Shown here in pieces: positions 23,010 to 33,600 of a DNA stretch of 47,250 bases. Position numbers and translations under genes: made by a program. The notes beneath the pieces are model-generated. The model ran no database searches. It had not been told where the DNA came from and was given only the letters and a program-made list of their open reading frames with translations. The DNA comes from Chloroflexota bacterium (GTDB lineage: Bacteria; Chloroflexota; Anaerolineae; Promineifilales; Promineifilaceae): contig JAJRYT010000036.1 in assembly GCA_024275635.1 (NCBI GenBank), positions 1-47,250 on the forward strand. Reading direction: 5' to 3'. Every line of letters starts with the position of its first letter. Position 1 is the stretch's first letter.

Positions 23010-23111
23010 TCAGGCTGTCGATTTGTGCAAGCGATAAAGGGCATTACCAATTTCGGTACGCAGCTTGTAAGCCATTTGCTCTTTAACAGAAGCAGCCTCT
23101 GCTGGCGGGTT
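23010..23111 (-). pseudogene. C-terminal-type fragment of an IS1182-like transposase
   Basis: The minus strand reads SVKEQMAYKLRTEIGNALYR followed by LHKSTA and a stop. This resembles the segment of IS1182/IS5-type transposases just before the TVEPVFGIIK motif (typically MAYKL-T-G-ALYR-RK-TVEPV), here cut off at that point. The 26 codons are too few for certainty. Confidence 0.5.
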
Positions 23112-23222
23112 CGGGATTGTCCAGGAAGAAGGCGCGCTAACCCTGATGATGGGGACTGCGTCCGGTGGCGATGTACGGGTCAATGTGTCGATGGTAGGCA
23201 AGGCGGCCTGCTTGTCATTGGT

Positions 23223-23345
23223 ATGGTTTATGAAGTGCTACCCCCCAATTACGACCATGAGATTCCTAAAATGACAGTAGAAGTAGCCAAAGCAGCCTTT
23301 CCCAAAGGGAATGCAGTGATGACAATACGTGACGAGTTTAAGCCG
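23223..23345 (+). pseudogene. N-terminal fragment of an IS1182-like transposase
   Basis: From the ATG at 23223 the plus strand gives MVYEVLPPNYDHEIPKMTVE then VAKAAFPKGNAVMTIRDEF, which looks like the opening of IS1182-family transposases. After RDEF the homology stops and the frame runs into unrelated sequence. It points away from the C-terminal fragment at 23010-23111, so the element has been both deleted and rearranged. Confidence 0.55.
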
Positions 23346-23410
23346 GCTTTTTGCCGTTGGTTGAGAACGGCCGTATCCACATGCACGACCACCGCCTTGC
23401 CGGCGCGGCG

Positions 23411-23842
23411 TCAATCAAGTGAAACAGTCACCTGTAACTTTTCGCCTGGTTGTGCGGGTAAGAAGAATTCCTCGCTGGCAACTAAGACCGCTCCATCCAG
23501 TTTTACCACCCAGCGAAAAGGGCCGGTTCCCAGGTTTTCGGCGCCAACCCACCACGTTTTGATATTTCCCTCATCGAGCGTACCCTGCCAGCCCACAACA
23601 TCATGCCAATCATCTTGGATATCTTGCCATTGAACAACTGTCCAGAGTCCCGCCGGCGCCCGCCCCTCCATATGTAGTTCCAGGATGCCGCCATCCAGTT
23701 TGGGCCGAACCGGAGTCGGCACGGCCGTTGGCCTAGGCGGCAGCGCATTGACAACCGGCATCTTATTCACCGGCATAAATTGAGCCAGTAAGAAGCCTGC
23801 GATCAAGAAAAACAGGAGCAAAAGGGGTTTCGCTTTCATCAT
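23411..23842 (-). CDS. small signal-anchored extracellular protein, unknown function
   Basis: 143 residues from the ATG at 23842 (GGA lies 5 bases upstream; an earlier ATG at 23857 is also possible). One hydrophobic helix (KPLLLLFFLIAGFLLAQFM) forms a signal peptide or anchor, followed by a proline-rich linker (PPRPTAVPTPVRPK) and a domain of about 95 residues rich in beta strands and tryptophans: WTVVQWQDIQDDWHDVVGWQ, GTLDEGNIKTWWVGAENLGT, GPFRWVVKLDG, FFLPAQPGEKLQVTVSLD. I do not recognise a named family; the WTVVEWQ-D / GTLDE / W-V / GPFRWVV pattern feels like a recurring Chloroflexota secreted domain. It is the last gene of the giant-surface-protein operon, 28 bases after the preceding gene. 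Confidence 0.75.
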   Translation of the reverse strand: MMKAKPLLLLFFLIAGFLLAQFMPVNKMPVVNALPPRPTAVPTPVRPKLDGGILELHMEGRAPAGLWTVVQWQDIQDDWHDVVGWQGTLDEGNIKTWWVGAENLGTGPFRWVVKLDGAVLVASEEFFLPAQPGEKLQVTVSLD

Positions 23843-23870
23843 TTTATTCCAATCCATTTGTGTTCGTATT

Positions 23871-26800
23871 TCATGGCAGCTGATAAATGTTATTGTAGGG
23901 TTCGCCGGCGATTTCGTGAATCTCCAAGACAGCCCCGCCAACCGAGTCCACCTGGGCATAAAGCGGCTCGTTTGCCGCCAGGGGCCAAATAACGTGGCTC
24001 AAGTCAGGCTTGTAGGTGGAACTTTCCAGTGTTAGGGTGAGGCTTTCCCCGGGATTGATTGGCAAAATATCGGCTGTCACCCCCCAAACCAAACCTTCGT
24101 CGCCTATCATTTCCCAGGTTTGGTTAACGGCCGTTGGCGGCGTGCGTGGATTAATATAAACATCCACCCAAAACTCCGTCATTACCGCCGCAGTCCCTAC
24201 ATTCTGAATAACAAGTTGTATATCGCCGACCATGCCACCCGCATCCCCAGATGAGAGGATTGTCAGCGACTCCACAATAAGGTCCGGCGCACTTACGTAA
24301 TTATTTGCCACCAGCGGCAAAAAGATGAAACCGCGCCGGAAAAGCTGGAATTCGCCCGCCTGATCAACGGCGACTACCAACCTATGCCGAGCCGTATCTC
24401 TTTCCACAATCTGGATGCTGCCTTCAACCCAACTGCCGCCCTGGGCGACATATAATCCCAGGCTTTGTTCGCTCGGCCCAATGTTGGCAATATCGGCGTT
24501 GGTGTAATCAATGGTCAGTGTGACAGGTTGGGCAAATTGATAGCTGCTGTCTACCGGCTGTCCATCGAGATAAACAAGAAGCGAAAAATTAAGCCCCGCC
24601 GATACAAACCCGTCCGGAGCGCTGTTGTCCATGTTCGCTGCCGCAGCCAAGTTGCCTGTCTGGGGTACATCCAGGATCAGCGCGAAATTCCCGGTGACGG
24701 CCGCGTTTGCCGGAATATCGGCAGTGACGGAAATCGTGTTATCCAGCCCGATGGCGGGCACAGAAAATATATCGCCGCCGATGCCGCCGTCCATGCCGTT
24801 GGCAACAGTCAGACTGATGACGGCCGTATCCTCAAGTTCGCCATCCGTCATCGTGTAAACAAACCGTTCAATGCCAGTAAAATCGGCCGTAGGCGCGTAG
24901 TCCAGCAAACGCCCATCCCCGGTCACATCAACCACGCCGCCGTATTCGCCCGCGCTGGCGTCAACTACCAACAGCGTGCCGCCTTCAATATCAACATCGT
25001 TGTTGATGACATTCAGGCTGCCGCCAGGGCCAGAAGCGAGAATTTTGATCTTGCCATCACTCCGCTGACGCAGGGCAACGGCCGTATCGTCAACCGCCAT
25101 CGGGGTATCGTTGACCGGGTCCAGAATGAGCGTGACCGTAATGCGGTCGCTTAATTCGCCGTCGGTCACGTCTAGCGCGAACAGGTCTGGCCCGGCATAA
25201 TCGCTGGTTGGCGTATAGGTGACAGTCGTCATTATAGTCGGGCCAGCCGCCACTGAAGCCGTGCCATGAGCCGCTGTCGTTGTCACCGACCAGGTAAGCG
25301 GATCGCCGTCCACATCGCTGGCGTGCAGTGTCAGTTGAAACGGCGTCGGGCTGCCATCCTCGCTCATGAGGACGGGGATGGTTTCTCCTTCGGCGATGAC
25401 CGGCGGGTCGTTGACTGGCGTGATGTTAACCGTGATAACGGCCGTATCAGTGAGTTCGTCGTCGCTAATCGTGTAAGTGAACGTATCGCTGCCATACATG
25501 TTGAGCGTGGGCGTGTAAATGACTTGCTGTACACCGCTGAGTACGGCCGTTCCCAGCGCTGGTTGGCCCACTGACTCAATGTGCAGCGGATCGCCGTCAA
25601 CGTCGTTGGATAGCGGGGAAAGGATAACGGCCGTGTCTTCCGTCGCCGTAAAACGATCATTTGTCGCAACAGGAGCGATATTGGGGACGGTCAGACTAAC
25701 CGCAGCGCTGTTATTGCCCCAATCCGATTCAACCGCAATCGTCGCAACGGTCACAGTATTAGTAAAAATACCGCGCGGCAGGGGGTCAACCAGTGTCCCG
25801 CTGATCGTAATCACCCCGCCCTGACCTGGAGCCAGACTTTGCGCTTGCCAGACATAGGTGGCCCCGACCAACGAGCCGCTAAGAACTACACCGCTGTTGA
25901 TCACATTCACACCAGTAACCTGAGCGGGAATGGTATCGGTCAATATCAGGCGGGGCAGCAAGGCCGTGCCCATGTTGGTGAAGGAGATGGTGTAAACAAT
26001 CGGTTCCCCGGCCGCCGGATTGGCCGTCACCGTTTTTGTTATGCCAACATCGGAAACGTAGGCCGTCTCATCGTACCCGATGTCTACGCCGCTGCCGCCG
26101 GGCCGGGGATCGCCGTCGCCATCCACCAAAATGCCGCTGTCGCCGCCGGTGTTGAGCGCCTCGCTGTTGGGGCTGAGATGATAATCGTCGCTGGCAGGCG
26201 CTGCAAAAGCGGGGTCGCCGCTAAAACTGCGATCGCCTCCGCTCACCGCCCCGCTGGTGGGGGTTGTTTCGTAGAAAAGGGTATAATCTTCAGCAACATC
26301 ACCGGCGGCGACTTTGATGCCGATGGCGTAACCGCCGATGATACTGTTGCTAACTGTGACCGAACCGCCGCTGTTGAGATAGAGGGCGTTGTCGGATGGC
26401 TGTTCCGGGCCGGCAATGGTGGCGTGGGTAATTGCCACATTGCCGCTGTGCGCCAGGGATAGGGCGCTGCCGTCATTGGCCGTGTTGCGCGCGAAAAGGG
26501 TGTTGAGGAAACGGCCGTCGCTCCCTCCAAACGCCACACCGCCACCAAGAGTAACTGCCTCATTGGCAATAAAATGAGTACTCGTCACCCATAATCCACC
26601 GGCAGCATCCAACGCGCCTCCCCGGCCTGTTTCCGCCACGTTTTCGGTAAACGAACCATTTAATATCCGGGCGTCGCCGCCAACCAAGATCGCGCCGCCA
26701 TTGACATGGGCGGTATTGCTGATAAAGGTTGTATCAGTCAGCACCAGATTAAATCTGACATACAATGCGCCCATATCATAATTTTGCACGGCGTTCACCG

Positions 26801-27599
26801 CAAAGCGTGCATTTTGAACGGCGGCATTCTGCCAGGCCCAGACTGCGCCGGCATAATTTTGGGCGAAATTATCGACAAACTGCGTGCCATCCACCTGCAA
26901 ATCTTTATCGGCATATAAACCCCCGGCCAAATCTCCCGCCCGGTTATGCTGGAACAATCCGCCAGAAAGGATGGTTGCCGCGCCAAAACTGTTGACGCCC
27001 CCGCCCTGTCCAGCCGCCGTATTGCTCAGAATGGCGGTGTTAGTCATGGTCAGATTTCCCCACACATTAAGCGCGCCGCCATCGTCGCCCGCTGAATTAT
27101 TGACGAAGGCTGAGTCAATCAATGTGACCGCACCGCCGCTGCGGATACCGCCGCCATCAAAGAAGGTGAATCCGTCACGCACAGTCAGGCCGGAAAGGGT
27201 GATGGGACTGTTGGCCGATACGTCGAAAATTCGGGAAGCGTTGTTGCCGCTGACGGCAAGCTGGTCGGCGCCAGGGCCGCTGATAGTGAGCGGCTGCTTC
27301 TCTATCACGATTTGACCTTGTGTCAGCGTGATGACGGCTGGCGTGGGCAGGTTGAATTGGATGAGATCGGGGCCGACGCCGGGGCCGCAGGCGTCTACGG
27401 CCGTGTCATTGTTAGCCGCCTGTACCGCTTCGCGCAATGAACAATCGCCATCGTTATTGTTTTCATCATCGGTTGTGTTAACCGTGATCGTAACGGCGTA
27501 GGCCGTCGGTGAATTGCCCAATCCCCAAAGCAGGGTAAATATCGGGGTCACGCCCAGAATGAACGCCAGAAAAATGCCGAGAGGTTTAGATTTTCTCAC
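23871..27599 (-). CDS. secreted CSLREA beta-helix / cadherin-like surface protein
   Basis: 1242 residues from the GTG at 27599, with GGAG 8 bases upstream; a TTG at 27614 is the alternative. A signal peptide (FLAFILGVTPIFTLLWGLG) is followed by the CSLREA motif (DGDCSLREAVQAANND) near residue 52, and a parallel beta-helix to about residue 510. A DUF11-like domain (GITKTVTANPAAGEPIVYTI) covers about 515-635. Three cadherin-like repeats with calcium motifs (DVDGDPL, DVDIEGG) cover about 640-935, and a beta-rich module ending in FIFLPLVANN about 935-1100. Unlike its two larger neighbours it goes on with a CARDB-like domain (DLIVESLTILSSG to LEIHEIAGEPYNNIYQLP). Likely exported and held at the cell surface, with a structural or adhesive role. 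Confidence 0.88.
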   Translation of the reverse strand: MRKSKPLGIFLAFILGVTPIFTLLWGLGNSPTAYAVTITVNTTDDENNNDGDCSLREAVQAANNDTAVDACGPGVGPDLIQFNLPTPAVITLTQGQIVIEKQPLTISGPGADQLAVSGNNASRIFDVSANSPITLSGLTVRDGFTFFDGGGIRSGGAVTLIDSAFVNNSAGDDGGALNVWGNLTMTNTAILSNTAAGQGGGVNSFGAATILSGGLFQHNRAGDLAGGLYADKDLQVDGTQFVDNFAQNYAGAVWAWQNAAVQNARFAVNAVQNYDMGALYVRFNLVLTDTTFISNTAHVNGGAILVGGDARILNGSFTENVAETGRGGALDAAGGLWVTSTHFIANEAVTLGGGVAFGGSDGRFLNTLFARNTANDGSALSLAHSGNVAITHATIAGPEQPSDNALYLNSGGSVTVSNSIIGGYAIGIKVAAGDVAEDYTLFYETTPTSGAVSGGDRSFSGDPAFAAPASDDYHLSPNSEALNTGGDSGILVDGDGDPRPGGSGVDIGYDETAYVSDVGITKTVTANPAAGEPIVYTISFTNMGTALLPRLILTDTIPAQVTGVNVINSGVVLSGSLVGATYVWQAQSLAPGQGGVITISGTLVDPLPRGIFTNTVTVATIAVESDWGNNSAAVSLTVPNIAPVATNDRFTATEDTAVILSPLSNDVDGDPLHIESVGQPALGTAVLSGVQQVIYTPTLNMYGSDTFTYTISDDELTDTAVITVNITPVNDPPVIAEGETIPVLMSEDGSPTPFQLTLHASDVDGDPLTWSVTTTAAHGTASVAAGPTIMTTVTYTPTSDYAGPDLFALDVTDGELSDRITVTLILDPVNDTPMAVDDTAVALRQRSDGKIKILASGPGGSLNVINNDVDIEGGTLLVVDASAGEYGGVVDVTGDGRLLDYAPTADFTGIERFVYTMTDGELEDTAVISLTVANGMDGGIGGDIFSVPAIGLDNTISVTADIPANAAVTGNFALILDVPQTGNLAAAANMDNSAPDGFVSAGLNFSLLVYLDGQPVDSSYQFAQPVTLTIDYTNADIANIGPSEQSLGLYVAQGGSWVEGSIQIVERDTARHRLVVAVDQAGEFQLFRRGFIFLPLVANNYVSAPDLIVESLTILSSGDAGGMVGDIQLVIQNVGTAAVMTEFWVDVYINPRTPPTAVNQTWEMIGDEGLVWGVTADILPINPGESLTLTLESSTYKPDLSHVIWPLAANEPLYAQVDSVGGAVLEIHEIAGEPYNNIYQLP

Positions 27600-27623
27600 G
27601 ATTTGAGTCTCCAATCGGTCAAT

Positions 27624-30563
27624 CTAGGAACCGCCTAAAATAATGGGAAGGTACACAGGGAAGCCATCCCAGCCAAATAAAGCAAAATCCGAAAGATGAT
27701 TCAGCGTAAACACGAGGCGATTGTTGTCCATGTCCTGTTCGATGAGCGCGATACCATCATTCCGCCACTCGCTGCCCGTCCGGTAAAACAGGGCCAGGTC
27801 TCTTTCATGTCGGATCAGGTGGGCGACGCTGGCGTTGCTGTAAGTGATGGTCAGCGTGATGGGAGTCGTCAGGGTGAAGGGGGCGGTCAGGACGCCATCA
27901 ATGTAAGCATCCAGCGTGATGTTTAAGCCGGCTGGATGGTATTCGGCCAATGGCGGCGGGGAAACGGCCGTTTCCGTCATCACCACCGTAAAATTATTAC
28001 CTGCGTCCGTGACGTCCCTCGGAATAGAAAGGCTGACCGTCATGGCGCTGCTGCTGCCAAGGCTGCCGGCTGTGATGGTCGCGCCCCGGCGTCCACTTTG
28101 CAGCCCGTCAATGACTGTGGCCTGGATAACGGCCGTATCTGTCAAACTGCCGTCCGAAACCGTGTAAGTAAACGTCTCCGTCTGCCCCAGCGTGAGCGTA
28201 GGCGTGTAGACTGCCAGCGTGCCGCTGACCTGGGCCGTACCACCCAGGTCGGGCGGCCCGACGCGCTCCAGAAGCAGCGTTTCGCCGTCTACTTCCACAT
28301 CATTTGCCAGCGCATCAACGGTCACCGGTAAACCGCTGTCGGCGGGGACCAGGATTACAAAATCATCGGCGGCTTGCGGTGGGTCGTTGAGAGGCGTAAC
28401 CATAACATTCACAGTCACGGTATCCGTCAGCTCTCCATCCCCAGCCTGCACTTCAAAGCTGTTCAAGCCCACAAAGTTGGCCGCCAGCGTGTAGGTAATG
28501 GCGGCGCTGCTGCTGCCAATGCCCGATGTGCTGCTGATTACGGCCGTCCCCGCTCCGCCAGCCACCCGCCAGGCCAGCAAATCGCCATCTATATCGCTGG
28601 CGGCAAAATTGAAGGCCGGAAGAGCGCCGTCCTCAACAATCGTGACACTGATGGGATCGCTGCCAGAAAGAACGGGTGCGTCGTTGACGGGCGTCACCGT
28701 GACGGTCACGCTGGTTGTGTGATCTAGACGGCCGTCAGACAGGGTATAGGTAAATACTTCTGTGCCGTTGAAGTTGGCAGCTGACGTGTAAGCGATCAGG
28801 CTGTTGCCGGTAATGACCGCGCCCCCGTTATCTGTTCCACCGACGGCCGTTATGGATAGGCTGTCGCCATTCAAATCATAATCATTGGTCTGGACGGTGA
28901 ACGTGACAGGGCCGCTGTCTTCGGCGATTGTGGGGGTGTCGGCAACGGCCACCGGCGGCACATTGCGCACTGTCAACGTCTGCCAATTGGCGGCAAGAAC
29001 CGAGGTCTCGGCGCTGTCAGCCGCGGCCGAATTGGTAATCATCGTTCCCTCAGACAGTCCAATACTGACGGATACGGGGAAGGTAAGGGTAACGGCCGTG
29101 CCATTCGTCATCGTTAATCCACTTACCAACGTGGGCGGATCATTGGGGGTGATGCTGCTGCCAACGGCCGTAACCGGGCCAATGTAATAGATTTGCGCTG
29201 GTAACGTATCGGTGACAACAACATCGGTGACGGTAACCGGCCCGCTGTCGGCAATGGCGACAACCAGAGTGTAGGTCACAGTCTGACCGGGGCCGGGATT
29301 GTCATCATCCACTGCCACATCCACCGTAAACTGGATGCCGTCATACTCATACGCGCCGCTGTCACAGGCGTCGGCGCGAACATAACCGCGCTGGTCGGTG
29401 GATTGGGTAAGCGCACAGCCATTGACTCCGTCAGGGATATGGTCAATGGCCGGACTGGCCGCCAGCAGGGCAATCGTCCAGGTCGCCTGCCCGGAAGGGT
29501 CGGTTGGTTGGCCGTCGAAGTCAACAGCCGGGCCGCCGTTCTCACCAAACGCACCCAGATGGGCGTCCTGGGCCGTTATGTCCCCGGTGGCGCTAAACGT
29601 ACAGTTCCCCCGATTTTCGACCAGGTTATACCCTTGGGAGATTGGCGCTTGACCAAAGTAATAGCAGTCGCGGAAACCGGTGGTGTCTTCGTTTTCGGCC
29701 AGGATGCTGTTTTGCACCCGCGCCGTCGTGCTATTTTCCACCAGAAGACCGCCGCCCCAAAAGGTAACGGCCGTATTCCGGGCAATGGTGCTGTGGTCAA
29801 TGAACAACGTACTGGAACCCGTGTTGTGAATGCCGCCGCCCCAGGTATTGGAATTATTGCCGCTGATGGTACTGTTCAGCACCGCAACTTGTCCGGCGGC
29901 GCTGGCAATGCCGCCGCCACGCGCCGTCGCGCCCCCATTGGTGTTGCTGATGACGGCGCTGTGGGTAACAGTCAGGATGCCGCTGTTATGAATGCCGCCG
30001 CCGTTGGTTGTGCCGCCGCCGGCGATGGCATTGTCTTTTATCGTGCTGCGATTGATGATCAATGTTCCGGCGTTGTTGATGCCGCCGCCGTCGGCATCGT
30101 TGACACGGCCGTTAGCAATGGTCAATCCCACAATCTCAACGGCGCCGCTGCTGATGTTAAAAACGCGGGAAGCATCGTTACCGCTAATGGTCAGCAGCTG
30201 CGCTCCTGGCCCTTGAATGACGACATCGCTGCTCATAAGCAGTTCACTGCCGTTCAGGGTGATTGTTTGTCCGTTGAGAGCAAAATCGAAGCGAATGAGA
30301 TCGCTGCTTCCGCCAGAGGCGCAGTCGCTGCCGGTCGTGTCGCTGTCGCTGTTGGCATTGGCGATGGCTTCCCGCAAGGTGCAGCCTCCATCCCCGGCTG
30401 TTGTGTTGTCGGCGCTGCTGTTGACGGTGATAACGGCCGTAAACGCTGCCGTCGTTTGCTGCCAGATCACGCTGACGCTGAACACAAACGCGGCCAGGAT
30501 GACGCCTTGCCGGATAAAAGCGGAAATAACAGGTTGCCGTTGCGAAAAAAGCTTATTGCTCAT
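27624..30563 (-). CDS. secreted CTLREA beta-helix / cadherin-like surface protein
   Basis: 979 residues from the ATG at 30563 (AGGA 8 bases upstream). A signal-peptide helix (GVILAAFVFSVSVIW) precedes the CTLREA version of the CSLREA motif (GDGGCTLREAIANANSDSD), and a beta-helix follows with repeated GGGI(H/N)N(S/T)G turns, to about residue 405. A DUF11-like domain (about 410-535) and three cadherin-like repeats (about 535-820; DYDLNGDSLS, ASDIDGDLLAW, NDVEVDGETL) lead to a C-terminal beta module ending DFALFGWDGFPVYLPIILGG. This last part is closely similar to the end of the giant protein encoded just before it, 38 bases away. Surface location and calcium binding are inferred from the domains. 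No anchoring motif such as LPxTG is present. Confidence 0.88.
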   Translation of the reverse strand: MSNKLFSQRQPVISAFIRQGVILAAFVFSVSVIWQQTTAAFTAVITVNSSADNTTAGDGGCTLREAIANANSDSDTTGSDCASGGSSDLIRFDFALNGQTITLNGSELLMSSDVVIQGPGAQLLTISGNDASRVFNISSGAVEIVGLTIANGRVNDADGGGINNAGTLIINRSTIKDNAIAGGGTTNGGGIHNSGILTVTHSAVISNTNGGATARGGGIASAAGQVAVLNSTISGNNSNTWGGGIHNTGSSTLFIDHSTIARNTAVTFWGGGLLVENSTTARVQNSILAENEDTTGFRDCYYFGQAPISQGYNLVENRGNCTFSATGDITAQDAHLGAFGENGGPAVDFDGQPTDPSGQATWTIALLAASPAIDHIPDGVNGCALTQSTDQRGYVRADACDSGAYEYDGIQFTVDVAVDDDNPGPGQTVTYTLVVAIADSGPVTVTDVVVTDTLPAQIYYIGPVTAVGSSITPNDPPTLVSGLTMTNGTAVTLTFPVSVSIGLSEGTMITNSAAADSAETSVLAANWQTLTVRNVPPVAVADTPTIAEDSGPVTFTVQTNDYDLNGDSLSITAVGGTDNGGAVITGNSLIAYTSAANFNGTEVFTYTLSDGRLDHTTSVTVTVTPVNDAPVLSGSDPISVTIVEDGALPAFNFAASDIDGDLLAWRVAGGAGTAVISSTSGIGSSSAAITYTLAANFVGLNSFEVQAGDGELTDTVTVNVMVTPLNDPPQAADDFVILVPADSGLPVTVDALANDVEVDGETLLLERVGPPDLGGTAQVSGTLAVYTPTLTLGQTETFTYTVSDGSLTDTAVIQATVIDGLQSGRRGATITAGSLGSSSAMTVSLSIPRDVTDAGNNFTVVMTETAVSPPPLAEYHPAGLNITLDAYIDGVLTAPFTLTTPITLTITYSNASVAHLIRHERDLALFYRTGSEWRNDGIALIEQDMDNNRLVFTLNHLSDFALFGWDGFPVYLPIILGGS

Positions 30564-30600
30564 TATTCTGATCCTGAAAAGCATCCTAATCCTTCACGCC

Positions 30601-33600
30601 TTAGCGGATTACTACTGGCAGATACACGCGATAACCATCCCAGCCAAAGAGGGCGAACTCAGACAGATGGGTGATGGAGAAAACCAAGCGGTTATCAGCC
30701 AAATCACGTTCCACCAGGGTGATACCGGCCTCGCTCCATTCGCTGCCAGTCCAATACCAGAGGGTAAGGCTATCCTCTCCGCCCAGGATGTCGGCGAAAT
30801 CGGCATCGCTGTAAGTAACGCTGATCGTGATGAGCGTTGTCGGGGTGAATGGCGTTGTCAATACGCCGTTGATGTAAGCGTCCAAGGATAAGGTCAGCCC
30901 GGCGAATTTGTATCCACCCGGGGATTGAGTGGGAACGGCCGTTTCCCGAACCACCAGCGTGAAGGCGTCATCGCCAGCCGCATCCGGCGGGATTGACAGG
31001 GTGACGGTCATCGTATCGTCGCTGCCGACCCCAGGTAAAGTAACTGTTTCGTCCGGCTCGCCGCTGACATCACCGGCAACCATCATGGCCTGAATAACGG
31101 CCGTATCCGTCAGGCCGCCATCCGAAACGGTGTAAGTGATCGTTTCCGTTTCCCCAACCGACAACGTCGGCGTGTAGACTGCCATCGTACCGCTGATTTG
31201 AACGGTTCCGGTCAGGCTGGGATCGCCAAGCTCTATTAGCGACAGCGTTTGGCCGTCCACTTCCGTATCGTTAGCCAATACATTAATTTGCAAAGGCGCG
31301 CCGCTGTCGCCGGGAACCAGCACGACGTAATCAGCAGCGGCTCGCGGCGCATCATCAGCCGGGACGACCATGACATTCACGGTGACTGTATCGGTTAATT
31401 GTCCATCGCCAACCTGCACGGCGAAGGTGTCCAAACCGGCAAAATCGGGCAGGGGCGTGTAGCTCAGGTCAATGTCGCTGTTGCCGCTGCCATAGGTTTT
31501 GGTGATAACGGCCGTGTCCGTTCCACCGGTAATATCCCAGGCCAACAAGTCGCCGTCCACATCATTGGCGTTGAAATTGAGGGCGACTGAGCCGCTGTCC
31601 TCGCCAATTATCCGGTTCACCGTGCTGCTGCCACTGATAACAGGCGGGTCATTCACCGGCGTAACGGTGATGGTCACGGTCGCCGTATCAGTCAGGCTGC
31701 CATCGCTGGCGGTGTAAGTGAAGACATCGGTTCCATTAAAATTCAGCGTCGGCGTGTAAACAATCCGGGTTGTGGGGCTGATGATCGCCGTCCCATGTGC
31801 GGGATCGCCAACCGCAGCCACACTCAAAACATCGCCGTCCAGGTCCAGATCATTCAACAATGGTTCAAAATCGAAGGGGGTATCTTCGGCTGTGTAGAAC
31901 CAGTTGGTGGACGAATCGGGGGCGGCGATGACAGTGAGAGCGAAGTATTCGCTCACCGTCGTGTTCCCTAGCAGGTCCTGTACTTCGACCCGTAGGCGGT
32001 AATCGCCCACCTGTTCCAGAACAGGGGTGTAATGCCAGAGATTGCCTGCGAGAACGGCCGTTTCCCGATAGCTCTGGCCGTCAGGCAGTTCCACAAACAC
32101 CTGCGCCTGGGCCAGGCCGCCGCCGTCGCTGGCCTGACCGCTGATGACCGGCCCGCCCACGCCGGCGCCCGGACGGTAATCCTGGACAACGACCTGAGTC
32201 AGTGCCTGCGTCACCGTCAACACAGGGTTGACATTATCCACCCAAATCGTTTGCGGCTCGACCAGGCCGCCGACATTGCCGATCAGGTCAACCGCCTCCA
32301 CCCGCAAGGTGTGGCTGACGCCATCCTCAGCCGGCGCGTTCCATACCCATAAGAACGCTTGCTCGCCCGTTTCATTCGGGGCAAAGACATTGGCGTCGCG
32401 CCACGGTTCGCTGTCAATTTGCACTCGAACCTGGCTGATTTCGCTGCCCGATGGCGAGTCGGTCACGATGCCGGTCACGTCGTTGAACGCCTGGTTAAAG
32501 CCCGCCGTCGTATCCAGCGCGATGACCGGAGGCTGTAAATCAACGGTAAAGCTGACCGGCTGCGCCGGGCCAATCTGGCCATACTTGTCAACCGCTCGCA
32601 CCTCAAACTGCCATACGTCGCCATGCTGGGAGAAGGGCGAAACGGTCAGATCGGCCGTCCAGAAGGATGTGCCGTCAACCCGCTGCCAACTGCCGCCGGC
32701 CGGGCGCACTTCCACATAATCTACGCCAATGCCGTTGCCGTCATCGGCCGTGCCGGTGAACGTTTGCGCGCCCAACGTGGCGTATGGGTCGGACAACAAG
32801 GTCACTTCCGGGGGCAGGCTGTCAACGAGGTGGCGGATGTCGCTTTGTGTGTTGAATTCCGGCGGAATGTCGCTGTCTTGAAGCATGGTAAACATTGAAA
32901 GCTGTTCCACGCTATTCAGATCGGAGGCCAGGCGCAAGGTCAGGGTGACGACGCTGTCTCCCGGCGGTAGCGGATCGAGGATGCACTGCCAGGGGTTCGT
33001 CGTGGCGCAGGTCGCCCCGACAATACTTTCGTGCTGAGAGCTGTCGAATGGAATGGCGATGAAGGCGATTTGTTTGCCGGTCATGGTGTACGCTTCGTGA
33101 TTGGTCAGGCGCACGACGTACTCGATGACGCTGTCGGGGCCGGGCATGACCATAGGCGTGGGGTTGCTGGCCATGCTCAGTTCCAGTCCAGCCGCCTGCG
33201 GTTGGTTGGCCGCCACGTCAGTGACAATGGTAATGTCGTCCCAATGATAGGAGCGCCAGCCGCCGGGATTAACAACCATAGGCACGCCCAAACCGGCCGC
33301 CGCCGACAATGCCTGCGGCGCACCGCCCCCGTTGGCCGGATTCAACGGATTGGATGCCGGGAAGATGGCCCACACCTTCAAGTCATCGCCGAGTCCAAAG
33401 GCTAATGCTTCTACGTTGCTGGTTCCAAACAGCGGCAGACGGATTTCCGTATCGCCGAGGCTGCCCTGGGCAAACGCCCAATCCAGGGAGGAGACTTGCC
33501 AGCCGCCCGCATATTCCCAGAGTGTGCCGGTCAGCGGATCGGTAATTTGCACGGCGTAATCGGCGCCAAAGGGCAGCGTGGCGCCGGGCGCATCGGCCAA

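Larger units (their letters stand above)
22937..23410. other. gene-poor stretch with transposase debris
   Basis: Between the LacI gene and the surface-protein operon no intact gene is seen. It holds two oppositely oriented fragments that look like the end and the start of one IS1182-like transposase (see the two pseudogene entries). The rest shows nothing recognisable. There is one ACGGCCGT octamer at about 23370. Confidence 0.55.

Noticed and set aside
29403..30674. Long plus-strand open frame (about 420 codons) opposite the 979-residue surface gene
   Set aside because: It is the antisense of a GC-rich beta-helix gene with clear signal peptide and domains; its own translation shows no recognisable motif or ribosome-binding site.
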